A stretch of 64,000 nt of DNA from an uncultured Elusimicrobiales bacterium (lineage in GTDB: Bacteria; Elusimicrobiota; Elusimicrobia; Elusimicrobiales; Elusimicrobiaceae), in contig CALVGG010000001.1 in the NCBI GenBank assembly GCA_944327085.1, forward strand, positions 186,001 to 250,000, given 5' to 3'. Positions 31,914-41,084 of the stretch are shown here, in pieces (within the stretch, counting starts at the first letter, position 1; every line of letters begins with the position of its first letter). Made by a program: the position numbers and the translations under genes. The notes under the pieces were generated by a model. It worked only from the letters and a program-made list of their open reading frames with translations. It was not told where the DNA came from and did not search any database.

Positions 31914-32410
31914 ACCAAATCAAACCCGCCGTGTTTTTTAATATGCGCCATCAGGCCGCCTTCGTTGAGGATTTTAATCATCACGTCCGGCAGCGGGGTA
32001 ACGGGGATATCCGTTTTTTGCGTTAAGTTATGCACCACGCCGGCTTTTACGTCCACTTCCAGTTCGTCCCCGGCGTTTATTTTGTCCGTATCGCACTCCA
32101 CCAGTAAAAGGCCGATGTTAATGGCATTGCGGAAAAATATGCGCGCAAAACTTTTGGCCAGCACCGCGTTTACGCCCGCCAGTTTGATGATGGTGGGGGC
32201 GTGCTCGCGCGAAGAGCCTAAACCAAAGTTTTTGCCGGCTACAACAAAATCCCCTTTTTGCATGGAGGAAGCAAAGGCCGGGTCCGCATCTTCCAGCACG
32301 TGTTTGGCCATTTCCGGCAGGTTGCTGCGCAGGTGAAACAAACGGCCGGGGGCAATATGGTCCGTACTGATGTTATCGCCAAATTTCCAAGCTTTTCCTT
32401 TTAATTGCAT
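31910..32410 (-). CDS. aconitase/isopropylmalate isomerase-type small subunit
   Basis: 166 residues, the LeuD-like swivelling domain. WKFGDNISTDHIAPGR (about 8-23) and the GKNFGLGSSREHAP segment (about 58-71) are hallmarks; SSREHA binds the substrate. It pairs with the large subunit encoded 3 nt upstream. Substrate choice depends on the loop after APGR (here LFHLRSN), which differs from the YLRT of typical leucine enzymes. With the neighbours, citrate/isocitrate is the best guess; homocitrate or isopropylmalate cannot be excluded. Confidence 0.88.
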   Translation of the reverse strand: MQLKGKAWKFGDNISTDHIAPGRLFHLRSNLPEMAKHVLEDADPAFASSMQKGDFVVAGKNFGLGSSREHAPTIIKLAGVNAVLAKSFARIFFRNAINIGLLLVECDTDKINAGDELEVDVKAGVVHNLTQKTDIPVTPLPDVMIKILNEGGLMAHIKKHGGFDLV

Positions 32411-32413
32411 AGT

Positions 32414-33667
32414 TTAAATCTCCCTCGGGTCCGTAATGTGCCCGGTTAATGCGCTGGCCGCGGCCGTGGCGGGGCTGCATAAATAAATAAATCCTTTGGT
32501 ATTGCCCATACGGCCCTGAAAGTTGCGGTTTTGGGTGGAGAGGCAAACTTCCCCGTCCCCCAAAATACCGCCGTGCACACCCACGCACGGGCCGCAGCCC
32601 GGGGTTTGCACGCTGGCACCGCTTTGTACAAAAATTTCAATCAGGCCTTCTTTTAAGGCTTGCAGCATTACATCGCGCGAGGCCGGTGTAATAAACAAGC
32701 GCACGCCGGCGGCCAGTTTTTTGCCTTTTAAAATATTTGCGGCAATGCGCAAGTCTTCAATACGGCCATTGGTGCAGGTGCCGATATAAATTTGATTAAT
32801 TTTTATGTCCGCCAGTTCTTTGGCTTTTTTTACATTGTCCACCGTGTGCGGGCAGGAAACGGTAGGTTCCAGTTGGGAGGCGTCTATCTTAATAACGCGT
32901 TCGTACTCGGCGCCTTCGTCCGCCTTGACCTCTTTAAATTTATCTCCGCGGCCGTGTTCCTGCAAATATTTTTTGGTTTTTTCGTCCGTGGCGATAAGGC
33001 CCGCTTTGGCCCCGGCTTCCACCGCCATGTTGGATAGGGTAAAGCGGTCTGCCATGTCCATATTTTCAATGGTGTCGCCGCAAAATTCCAAGGCTTTGTA
33101 GGTGGCGCCGTCCGCTCCGATAAGGCCAATTAAATGCAAAATTAAATCCTTGGCGCCCACACCGGGCTGAAACTTGCCCGTTACCTCCACCTTAAAAGTG
33201 GCGGGTACTTTCAGCCAGGTTTTGCCAATGGCCATGCCCACGGCTACGTCCGTGGATCCCATGCCCGTGGCAAACGCGCCCAGCGCGCCCGAGGTGCAGG
33301 TGTGGGAATCCGCCCCGATTAAAATTTCCCCCGGGTTTACGTATTTTTCTACCAACAGTTGGTGGCATACGCCTTCGCCAATTTCGCTAAGGACTGCGCC
33401 GGTGCGTTTGGCAAAATCCCTAAGCACAATGTGTGTGTTGGAAAGCTCCTTGCGGGGGCTGGGGGCGGCGTGGTCAATAAATAAAATGGTGCGGGCAGGG
33501 TTTTTTACCGTGGTAAAACCAGCTTTTTCCAACTCGGCCACCGTTAGGGGGCCGGTGCCGTCCTGCACGGCGGTAACGTCTACGTCCGCCACCACAAAAT
33601 CCCCCGCGCGTACCGGCGCGGGCGTGTGGGCGGAAATGATTTTTTCGGCTAACGTCTGTTTAAGCAT
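32414..33667 (-). CDS. aconitase/isopropylmalate isomerase-type large subunit
   Basis: 417 residues, LeuC-like. The iron-sulfur ligands are visible in IGTCTNGR (about 296-303) and TPGCGPCVG (about 356-364); the active site segment IGADSHTCTSGALG lies near 118-131. The 417-residue size fits the two-subunit homoaconitase/isopropylmalate isomerase class, a class also used as aconitase in some anaerobes. It overlaps the upstream synthase gene by 8 nt. Cytoplasmic, oxygen-sensitive [4Fe-4S] enzyme. Confidence 0.88.
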   Translation of the reverse strand: MLKQTLAEKIISAHTPAPVRAGDFVVADVDVTAVQDGTGPLTVAELEKAGFTTVKNPARTILFIDHAAPSPRKELSNTHIVLRDFAKRTGAVLSEIGEGVCHQLLVEKYVNPGEILIGADSHTCTSGALGAFATGMGSTDVAVGMAIGKTWLKVPATFKVEVTGKFQPGVGAKDLILHLIGLIGADGATYKALEFCGDTIENMDMADRFTLSNMAVEAGAKAGLIATDEKTKKYLQEHGRGDKFKEVKADEGAEYERVIKIDASQLEPTVSCPHTVDNVKKAKELADIKINQIYIGTCTNGRIEDLRIAANILKGKKLAAGVRLFITPASRDVMLQALKEGLIEIFVQSGASVQTPGCGPCVGVHGGILGDGEVCLSTQNRNFQGRMGNTKGFIYLCSPATAAASALTGHITDPREI

Positions 33668-34919
33668 TTTTTTCTTCTCCCAAATAATGCGGGGTAATGG
33701 TCATTACCTTGGCGGCAATGTCCGGGTGGTGGTAAATGAAGCGCAGTTCTCTTTCCACCAAGGGCAGCTGGTTGTGTACGTTGGCGTAACGCACCAGTTC
33801 CAAAATTTCGCGGGCGTGGGCGTCACTCTTAAACTCAAGCTCCAGCTTTTCGTACACGTTGCGAAAGCCCTTAATGCCGCCGTATTCCCCGGTGGTAATC
33901 ACGCGGCCGGTTTCAATTACTTCCGGCTCCCCGCGGCCCAGTTCTTCAAAATCATACAGTTCATAATTGCGGCGGTCTTTTAAGGCACCGTCGGCATGGA
34001 TGCCGGACTCGTGCGCAAAGGCATTGGCCCCCACCGCCGGCTGGTTAATGGGTATCGGCACGCCAAACGCGTAAGAAGCGTATTTGGCTAACTGCCAGGC
34101 TTTGTTTAGGCGGATATTGGGGTTTAGTTTATAGTCCCCCATCCCGCTGCCGTGCACAATGGCCAGCAGGCAGGAAACCAAATCCGCATTGCCGGCGCGT
34201 TCCCCCAAGCCGTTTACGGTGGTGTTGATGAAAGCTTCCACCCCGCCGTCCACCGCGCCTTTGGCGCCCATGACGGAGTTGGCCACCGCCATGCCCAAAT
34301 CGTTATGGCAGTGCAGTTCTATGCCGATGCCGGCGGCCTCGGCAATTTTGCGGATGCGGGTGTAAATAACGTCCGGCGTGTCATAGCCCAGCGTATCGCA
34401 GTAGCGAAAGCGGGAAGCGCCCGCCTCTTTGGCGGCGCAGGCAAATTCAATTAAAAAATCCAAATCCGTGCGGGAAGCGTCCTCCGCGTTTACCCCCACA
34501 CTTAACGCGCCCTTGGCCTTGGCCGCTTTTACGGCTTTTACGGCTTTGTTTAAAATGGCCTTGCGGTCAAAACGCCCGCCAAATTTACCGGCAAGCATTT
34601 GGTCAGAGGTGGACATAGACAGGTTGCAATACTGCAAACCGGGCACGTTTTTATAGGCCAGTTCCACGTCTTCCTCCACCGCGCGCAGCCAGCCGCTTAA
34701 ACGGGTTTTATTAATAACCCCTTGTTTTACCAGTTCCAAATTGGCGTTTAGATAGTTGGTTTCGTGATTGGTGGTGGGGAAGCCAAATTCCGAAAATGCC
34801 ACCCCCAACTCGTTCAAATAACAATTTAACATGGTTTTTTGGAACTTAGACAGGCCCAAGCGGGAAGTTTGCACCCCGTCCCGGTTGGTTACGTCCACAA
34901 TCCAAATTGTATGCTTCAT
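33660..34919 (-). CDS. Re-citrate synthase / homocitrate synthase-like enzyme
   Basis: 419 residues of the DRE-TIM/LeuA-like family. WIVDVTNRDGVQ (about 6-17) is the catalytic metal motif in a variant form (DVTNRDG rather than DTTLRDG), ELHCHNDLGMA (about 202-212) gives the metal His, and NTTVNGLGERAGNA (about 231-244) is the family second signature. The roughly 120-residue LeuA regulatory domain is absent, as in homocitrate and Re-citrate synthases. Next to aconitase and isocitrate dehydrogenase homologues it would condense oxaloacetate with acetyl-CoA. GGAGGG precedes the ATG. First gene of the cluster. Confidence 0.75.
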   Translation of the reverse strand: MKHTIWIVDVTNRDGVQTSRLGLSKFQKTMLNCYLNELGVAFSEFGFPTTNHETNYLNANLELVKQGVINKTRLSGWLRAVEEDVELAYKNVPGLQYCNLSMSTSDQMLAGKFGGRFDRKAILNKAVKAVKAAKAKGALSVGVNAEDASRTDLDFLIEFACAAKEAGASRFRYCDTLGYDTPDVIYTRIRKIAEAAGIGIELHCHNDLGMAVANSVMGAKGAVDGGVEAFINTTVNGLGERAGNADLVSCLLAIVHGSGMGDYKLNPNIRLNKAWQLAKYASYAFGVPIPINQPAVGANAFAHESGIHADGALKDRRNYELYDFEELGRGEPEVIETGRVITTGEYGGIKGFRNVYEKLELEFKSDAHAREILELVRYANVHNQLPLVERELRFIYHHPDIAAKVMTITPHYLGEEKNA

Positions 34920-35000
34920 ATTGGGCCCTCCAAAATATTTTTTATATTCGTAGATTTTATCATATTTGCCCCCCGCGCCTAAACGGAGTATTTGCCCAAT

Positions 35001-35030
35001 AAAAACCCCGCCTGATTAAAAGCGGGGAAA
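35001..35030 (-). terminator. terminator of the secreted paralogue gene
   Basis: CCCCGC (35006-35011) pairs with GCGGGG (35022-35027); T run on the minus strand after the stem. Confidence 0.8.
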
Positions 35031-35038
35031 ATAAAATG

Positions 35039-36493
35039 TTATTTGGGTTTATTGCGGTGATATTTTTGGAACAATTCCTCAAATTTTTCACGGTATGGGC
35101 CGGGCATCCTTCTATAACAGCGGGATGTACTGTAAAGCGAAGAAGAAGACGGAGGGAACTTGCCGTGAACAGAAATATACTCCAGCAACCTCTTATAAAG
35201 GCCTTTCTCGGGCAAGCATTGCTGTTGCTGTTTTAAACGCATCAAAACCAGGCGGGCACCCGGCAAATCCGGGTTATCCTGCAAGGTTTTCAGTTTGGCA
35301 AATAAAGCAGTGCCCTCTTGCGGCCATTGGCGGTTTTTGAGTAAATAAGTTTTTAATTCTTCCAAGGCGTTCAATACCTGTGCGTGGGGTTCGCCTCCCG
35401 CCTTCACGCCTTTTGCCAAGTTGGAAGCATAGTGTTCATACAATGCCACACCCGCCCGGTACTTTTCTGCCGCGGGGACAGACTCTTTAAAAGCTTGTTC
35501 GGCTTGGCGCCGGGCGCCGGCCGATACATACGGGCTGTACAATACGTTAATAACCCTCCAGGGGAGGAAAGCGTTCCCTTCGGCAAAGGCCTTAAAAGTT
35601 TGGCCGAAGCTGGCTTTTGAGTTTGCCTGTTTTTTCTTTTCACTTTGCTGCGTTAAACGGGAGGAAAGCGTTTTTTCCATTTGCTCAATACGCCGGTTAA
35701 TTTCTTGTTGCTGCCAAGGCAAAAGCTTATCATAATGTGTTTTATAAAATTCCAGGGGTTGCCTCTTACCGCCATATATAGAGCCCATTACCATGCGGAT
35801 AGCTTCCCGGCGGGCAACTTCTCCGGACGCGGGCAGAAGCATTGTGGCTGGGTGCAAATCGTTCCATTCATACATTTTGGAAAGAACTGTTAAGTTTTTC
35901 TCATGCTGCACTGTTGAAATGTTTTGATAATGAGAAGCTTTATCACTACGGGCCAAAATATTACCGGCAGTTGAAAAGTCCAGCCTGGAAAGGGACCATA
36001 AAATATTTCTGTATTCATTTTTGGTAAGCAGCCTCTCCTGCACGGCATTGTTTAATAAAGCCACTGCTTTTTTAAGTTCCGCCCCGTTATATAAATTAAA
36101 CTGTACAAACTGTTGGCTTAAATTTTTTCTGGAAGATACATTTTTAGCCGCAGCGTTTTCTTTAAAAGGCAGCGTTTCCCCCGTTCTCCAAGTATGCACC
36201 AAAGCCTGCGCACGGGCATATTGGCCGGAGCGAAATAACTGATTTAGCTCGTCACGCTGGGGGCTTTCCGGCACGCGCTTTACCAACAAGGCCGATACTT
36301 TTTGCAAATCCTTACAGGAGCGGTAATGGGTTAATTTCCCCAGGCGCTTTTCCAATTCAAGCAAGTCTTTTTCGGCCGCTTTTACACCCAGCTCTTCCGC
36401 GCGTTTGGTAATGGCGCCAATAACTGCTTTTTGTGCCGAAGCGGCAGGACAAATAAAAGAAAACAACAAACAAAATAAAAATAATTTTTTCAT
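35039..36493 (-). CDS. secreted protein of unknown family, tandem copy B
   Basis: 484 residues from the ATG at 36493 (the open frame begins 7 codons earlier). A signal peptide (KKLFLFCLLFSFICPAASA) is followed by a mainly helical mature protein with no known domain. It aligns over its full length with the product of 36636-38081: shared landmarks are LLVKRVPESPQRDEL, WSLSRLDF, MYEWNDLH, VINVLYSPYVSA, LLKNRQWPQ and the C-terminal RRMPGPYREKFEELFQKYH. It is transcribed separately, with its own terminator. Probably periplasmic. The function is unknown; the repeated helical segments hint at a TPR-like scaffold, which is only a guess. Confidence 0.85.
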   Translation of the reverse strand: MKKLFLFCLLFSFICPAASAQKAVIGAITKRAEELGVKAAEKDLLELEKRLGKLTHYRSCKDLQKVSALLVKRVPESPQRDELNQLFRSGQYARAQALVHTWRTGETLPFKENAAAKNVSSRKNLSQQFVQFNLYNGAELKKAVALLNNAVQERLLTKNEYRNILWSLSRLDFSTAGNILARSDKASHYQNISTVQHEKNLTVLSKMYEWNDLHPATMLLPASGEVARREAIRMVMGSIYGGKRQPLEFYKTHYDKLLPWQQQEINRRIEQMEKTLSSRLTQQSEKKKQANSKASFGQTFKAFAEGNAFLPWRVINVLYSPYVSAGARRQAEQAFKESVPAAEKYRAGVALYEHYASNLAKGVKAGGEPHAQVLNALEELKTYLLKNRQWPQEGTALFAKLKTLQDNPDLPGARLVLMRLKQQQQCLPEKGLYKRLLEYISVHGKFPPSSSSLYSTSRCYRRMPGPYREKFEELFQKYHRNKPK

Positions 36494-36591
36494 TGTAAGG
36501 ATACTATCAACCAATCCAATTTTTAAGACTTAACTAACATCATTTTGCATTTCATCTTAATAACCGCCCGCCCCTTTACCGGCACCCTGCA

Positions 36592-36616
36592 TAAAAACCC
36601 CCGTTTAAAACGGGAG
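36592..36616 (-). terminator. terminator of secreted paralogue A
   Basis: CCCGTTT/AAACGGG (36600-36614) with a T run on the minus-strand side. Confidence 0.6.
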
Positions 36617-36635
36617 CCAAGGGAAACACGGGATA

Positions 36636-38081
36636 TTATTTGGTATTGCGGTATTTTTCAAACAGGGTTTGGAACCGTTCCCGATACGGCCCTGGAATTC
36701 TTTTATAACGCAGCACGGCATGATATAACGGGGAGGTGGCCGGCGGCATTTTGCCGTACTGGGCAATATACTGCTGCAAAGAAGCATAAGCTTTTGATTC
36801 CGGCATTTCCTGCAAATGTTGTTTTAAACGTTTTATCATCAGTTTTGCCCCGTCCAGGCCGGGAGCCGTTTCCAGATATTGCAAGCGGGCAAACAAGTCC
36901 GACCCGTCCTGCGGCCACTGGCGGTTTTTGCTCAAATATTCGTCTAATTCATTCATGGGGTCCAACACCCGGGCTTGCATATCGGGGGAAGGCATTATAT
37001 GGTTATCTAAATTTTGGGCATATTGCGCAAATAATACATCCCCGGCTTTTATAGCCTGCCCATAGGAAACCCCTTGCGCAAAAGCCTTCTCCGCCTCTTG
37101 GCGGGTTTCGGCGGATACATAAGGGCTGTAAAGCACTTTAATCACCGTCCAGGAAGAACGAGACTCCCCATTTATAAAACGGGCAAAAACCATGGAAAAG
37201 CTCTGCTTGTCTTTCTGTCTTTTATGTTGCGCAGAAACCGCCGTTACACGCTGGGTAATGATTGCTTCCATTTGGTCTATTTGCGCGTCCAGCTGTTGTT
37301 GTTTCCAAGGGGGGAGCTGTTCATAATAAGCCTGCTGGGTGGAAAGGAGTTGTTTCTTCCCCCCCGCCAAGGGGCCCAATACCTGGCGGATAGCTTCCCG
37401 GCGGGACACATCTTCCACCGGCGGAATGTTTAAACGGCGGGAGTGCAAGTCCTCCCATTCATACATTTTAGCCAGCTGCAGCTGGGATTTTTCATATTGA
37501 AGTCTATGAATGGAACTGTGCAAAACGGCTTTATTACTCTGGGTTAAAATCAGCTGCACGTTGCGGTAGTCTAACCGGGAAAGAGACCATATTGCATTGC
37601 GGTATTCCTGTATGTTTATTAATCTGGCCTTGTGCCCCGCCTGCAGCCAAAGAACGGCTTGTTTCAGCTCCGCGCCTTTATAAAGATCAAACTGCAAAAA
37701 GCGGTTCACAAATTTTTCTCTAAACTCGTCCCGCGTTTTGGGGGCAGCCTGCTGGGAGAGTTCCTCCCCCGTCCGCCACAGGTGCACCTTAGCCTGTGCC
37801 TGCTGGTATTGCCCGGCACGAAATAAAGCCTCCAGCTCGTCTCGCTCGGGGCTTGGGCCTACCCTGTTACTCAGCAACATAGAAACCCTTTCCATACTGG
37901 TGCGGCTGGGTTCCTTAATAAGCAGGGCAAAACGCTTTTCCAATTCTTGCAAATCTCTCTGGCTGGCCTTAAGCCCCAGTGTTTCTGCCTGTTTAGTGAC
38001 GGCCGTTATAATTTTTTTCTGGGCGGCCGCAAACGGGCAAACAAATAAAATAAGCAAAATACTGCATAATAGTCTCTTCAT
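36636..38081 (-). CDS. secreted protein of unknown family, tandem copy A
   Basis: 481 residues with a signal peptide ending near FAAA-QKK (about residue 20). Full-length paralogue of the neighbour at 35039-36493; landmarks are LLSNRVGPSPERDEL, WSLSRLDY, MYEWEDLH, VIKVLYSPYVSA, LSKNRQWPQ and a C-terminal KRIPGPYRERFQTLFEKY. The conserved aromatic/Pro motifs spread over the whole length argue for one fold, not repeats. Both genes are preceded by a TTAAGAC-containing AT-rich stretch, perhaps a shared control site. Function unknown. Confidence 0.85.
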   Translation of the reverse strand: MKRLLCSILLILFVCPFAAAQKKIITAVTKQAETLGLKASQRDLQELEKRFALLIKEPSRTSMERVSMLLSNRVGPSPERDELEALFRAGQYQQAQAKVHLWRTGEELSQQAAPKTRDEFREKFVNRFLQFDLYKGAELKQAVLWLQAGHKARLINIQEYRNAIWSLSRLDYRNVQLILTQSNKAVLHSSIHRLQYEKSQLQLAKMYEWEDLHSRRLNIPPVEDVSRREAIRQVLGPLAGGKKQLLSTQQAYYEQLPPWKQQQLDAQIDQMEAIITQRVTAVSAQHKRQKDKQSFSMVFARFINGESRSSWTVIKVLYSPYVSAETRQEAEKAFAQGVSYGQAIKAGDVLFAQYAQNLDNHIMPSPDMQARVLDPMNELDEYLSKNRQWPQDGSDLFARLQYLETAPGLDGAKLMIKRLKQHLQEMPESKAYASLQQYIAQYGKMPPATSPLYHAVLRYKRIPGPYRERFQTLFEKYRNTK

Positions 38082-38170
38082 AATATTTAAAATATAAAAT
38101 ATTGCTTTTAGCCCACCAGGGTCTTAAGACCTAATTTTTTATAATTTTTAGACCCATAATAACACCTATA

Positions 38171-38198
38171 AAAAACCCCGCTTTTAAGCGGGGTTTTA
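38171..38198. terminator. bidirectional terminator before the GGDEF-EAL gene end
   Basis: CCCCGC (38176-38181), loop TTTTAA, GCGGGG (38188-38193), flanked by A and T runs. Confidence 0.8.
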
Positions 38199-38199
38199 T

Positions 38200-40434
38200 T
38201 TACAAGTTTTTTATAAACTCCTGCGGGGCCATCGGCTCCCCCCACAACGGGCCGGAAGCAAACTGTACGCCGTTTTGTTTTAAAAACTCAGCCTGTTCAG
38301 CATTTTCCACGCCGTCACACTCCAACTCCAGGCCCAGGCTGGACGCCAAATATTTAAAAGAATTAAATATTTGTGCGGTGCGCTGGGGGCCCGCCTCGGA
38401 CGTGAGTATCCCCAACCGAACCTTTACATAATCCACCGGCACGCGGGACAAGAACTTCATGGCGGAAAAACCTTCCCCAAACCGGTATATGCCCAGTTTA
38501 AAGCCTTCCGTGTGCAGGCGGGCGCCCAAATCAATTAAGTCTTCTATGCGGTGCTCGGAAGAGTTTTGGGTCAAGTCCAATTCCAATTCAGCCGGCTGCA
38601 CCTTATAACTATCCGCCAATTTTTTTAATGCCGCAGGGAAGTAAGGATTATATATATGCAGGGGAGACAGCATAACAGCCACCGGCCCCGTTTGTTTGCC
38701 CTGGGAGCGTATTTCCCGTATAAATTTAAACACCTCTTCCAACACAAACATATCCAGCTGCCGGGCAAAGCCGTTTCTTTCAAAAATAGGCCTGAAAGTG
38801 CCGGACGCAACCTCGCCCAATTTAGCGTGCTGCCAGCGCACACCGGCTTCTGCGCGCACCGTGCGGCCGGTAGTTAAATCTTTCACCGGGAATAACAACA
38901 ACTTAAACTCCCCTTTTGCCAGGGCAGACTCCATATCATTTTCCAGGCGTTTTTCCAAATTGGCCTGGGTAAGCATAGCCTCGTTAAAAAAGGCTACCGC
39001 TTCCACACTGTATTTTACACTGCGCCGCGCCAAAAAAGAACGGTGCAGCATGTCTTCCACCGGCATATTTCTGTCCTGCACAATATATACCCCAAAAGAC
39101 AAGAGCAACCGCAAAGAAGGCATTTTGTCTACCGGGGAAGAAATAATTTCCTCATTTATTAATTGCAGGCGGTTGCGCAGGGAGCCTTCATCCTGATATT
39201 TAAGCAACATTTGAAAGCGGTCCGTTTCCATGCGGGAAAACTCTTCCCCCTCCTGTACATGGCTGGCCAGTATTTGGGAAATGCGTTTAAGAAGCGCATC
39301 CCCGCTGCCGGGGCCGTATACATTGGAAATGGTTCTAAACCGGTCCACATCCAGCGTAACAAAAGCATACGGCTGGGCCGGGTTCTGCGTTAACAAACGC
39401 ACCAGCTCGTGCTGCATTTTATTCCAATTAGGCAAGCCGGTTATAGGGTCCTGATAGGTGGCACGCTCCCAGGCGGAACGGTTAGATTTTTTTACCGCTA
39501 AAATATAATACAACAGCAACCCTATTACCGCTAAACCCGCCGCCATAAAAAACAATGCAAGCCACACCAAACGCGCCGTTTTAACCAAAAGCACTTTTTC
39601 CGGCACCAAAGACAGCATATACCAGTCATTAATCCCTACCGGCACATAGCTTACATACATCCGCCCGCCTTTGCGCGTGGTAAACAACAGGCTGCCCGTG
39701 CGGCCGGCCTGCATATCCGCCTTCATTTTGTTTATGTCTTTTTGATTGTGCCAGGTTAGGTTTTCGCGGTCTTCAAAAATATTGATAAAGTTGGCAATGG
39801 CCGTTGCATGATTTGCATTAATTACCTTATCCCCGTTAACACGCACAATCACATTATAGCCGGCACCGCCGAAACTATATACGGATAAAATTTCCGTATA
39901 TGCCGCTATGGAACGGGTGGAAGCCAAAACGCCTTTTACCTCTCCATCTTTAAACAGCGGAACGGCTTGCACAATGATTTCTTTACCGTCGGTGGAGTCT
40001 TTACGTCGTTGGGAAAGGGCGGGGCGCCCTTCCATAGCTTGTAAAAAAACCGGCTGGGTGGAAAGATCCATCACATTCCCGTCATTAAACATGGCATATC
40101 CGTCCGGCCGGATAAAGGCCATACGTTTAAAAGCGTTGTTTTTTACTTCCGCGTTTAACAAACCCATCATTTCTTCTTTATTTAAAGAAGTATAACCGGC
40201 CAGCGCCGTGGCGATGGATTTGAGGGAATCCTCATCCCCCTCTATTTGGGTTTGTAGAATCCTTACCCCCTGGCGGGCTACTTCTTCCAGGGAGGTCCTT
40301 ACCTCCGCCTCCAACGTGTTCTGCAGGCGCCCCACATACAATAAGCTCATCAGCGCCAGCACGGCCAAGACCCCTGTTACCGCTACAAACGGAACCAGAA
40401 ACGGATACTTGTTTTTAATTTCCTGTAATTTCAT
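38200..40434 (-). CDS. membrane sensor with degenerate GGDEF and EAL domains
   Basis: 744 residues from the ATG at 40434, which has AGGGGG just upstream. Two membrane helices (about 12-32 and 287-307) enclose a periplasmic dCache-like sensor (about 35-285). The GGDEF domain (about 325-475) has METDR in place of GG(D/E)EF, and the EAL domain (about 490-744) has AEAGVRW for EALVRW, LDLTQN for the ELTES-type motif and YRFGEGFS for DDFGTGYS. Both should be catalytically dead, so the protein probably binds c-di-GMP or a partner rather than making or breaking it. It is 8 nt downstream of a small unknown gene and shares its transcript. Confidence 0.88.
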   Translation of the reverse strand: MKLQEIKNKYPFLVPFVAVTGVLAVLALMSLLYVGRLQNTLEAEVRTSLEEVARQGVRILQTQIEGDEDSLKSIATALAGYTSLNKEEMMGLLNAEVKNNAFKRMAFIRPDGYAMFNDGNVMDLSTQPVFLQAMEGRPALSQRRKDSTDGKEIIVQAVPLFKDGEVKGVLASTRSIAAYTEILSVYSFGGAGYNVIVRVNGDKVINANHATAIANFINIFEDRENLTWHNQKDINKMKADMQAGRTGSLLFTTRKGGRMYVSYVPVGINDWYMLSLVPEKVLLVKTARLVWLALFFMAAGLAVIGLLLYYILAVKKSNRSAWERATYQDPITGLPNWNKMQHELVRLLTQNPAQPYAFVTLDVDRFRTISNVYGPGSGDALLKRISQILASHVQEGEEFSRMETDRFQMLLKYQDEGSLRNRLQLINEEIISSPVDKMPSLRLLLSFGVYIVQDRNMPVEDMLHRSFLARRSVKYSVEAVAFFNEAMLTQANLEKRLENDMESALAKGEFKLLLFPVKDLTTGRTVRAEAGVRWQHAKLGEVASGTFRPIFERNGFARQLDMFVLEEVFKFIREIRSQGKQTGPVAVMLSPLHIYNPYFPAALKKLADSYKVQPAELELDLTQNSSEHRIEDLIDLGARLHTEGFKLGIYRFGEGFSAMKFLSRVPVDYVKVRLGILTSEAGPQRTAQIFNSFKYLASSLGLELECDGVENAEQAEFLKQNGVQFASGPLWGEPMAPQEFIKNL

Positions 40435-40442
40435 TTTTCCCC

Positions 40443-40949
40443 CTAGCAACGGCCCGGGTTCTCCTGCGTTTGGGCGCGGAAGGCCCCCACCAGCTGCTGC
40501 GAATACGCAAACATGGGATAAAACGGGTTTTGCGGGTCGCGCGCTTGTGCTTCGGGCAATTCTTTATAAAAAATTTGGTCTTTAGCTACGGCAAACAGGG
40601 TTATATTGCCCGGTTCAGCCGCCGGCAACTGGGCGGATTTTTCCATCTGCCCCGTTAACTTGCTGGCGTGGGCCAACATGTGGGCGGCAATTTCCTGCAG
40701 TTTTTCATTGCCGTGTCCGCCAATCATTCCGCCCAGTCCGCTTTTGCTGTTGTTTTCAAAATAAAGGCTGCTGTCCCCCAAAGAATTGGTGGCAATCAGT
40801 AAATATTTTACGTTTTGTCCGTCCGCCACGGGCATTTCCACCCCGGCAATGGATATTTTATCCGCACCCAGCTCCATAATACCCTTGCGGTTTTCCAAAT
40901 TTTTTACATCCAGCCAAAAACCCCTCATGTTTTCATACGCTTTATTCAT
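40443..40949 (-). CDS. small protein of unknown function upstream of the GGDEF-EAL gene
   Basis: 168 residues, no signal peptide, not recognised. It has a beta-rich first half (MELGADKISIAGVEMPV, NVKYLLIATNSLG) and a helical second half. The pattern of a short alpha/beta domain with a Gly-rich GLGGMIGGHGNE loop does not match a family I know. TAGGAGA is well placed before the ATG. Because the next gene starts 8 nt after its stop, the two products may interact; a ligand or regulatory partner for the sensor is possible. Confidence 0.7.
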   Translation of the reverse strand: MNKAYENMRGFWLDVKNLENRKGIMELGADKISIAGVEMPVADGQNVKYLLIATNSLGDSSLYFENNSKSGLGGMIGGHGNEKLQEIAAHMLAHASKLTGQMEKSAQLPAAEPGNITLFAVAKDQIFYKELPEAQARDPQNPFYPMFAYSQQLVGAFRAQTQENPGRC

Positions 40950-41084
40950 ATATATTCTCCTATTGAGCCCATAGTATCATTTTATAGCCTGTATTTTCAA
41001 AATAAGTAAAGGGTTAGCAGACCAAGCTGTTTAAAACAGGTAAAAAGAGTATAATAAAAGAAAGTTTCTGCGAGGAGGCACCCT

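Noticed and set aside
30909-34919. Plain leucine biosynthesis operon (leuABCD)
   Set aside because: The dehydrogenase loop is isocitrate-type and the synthase lacks the LeuA regulatory domain; kept only as an alternative.
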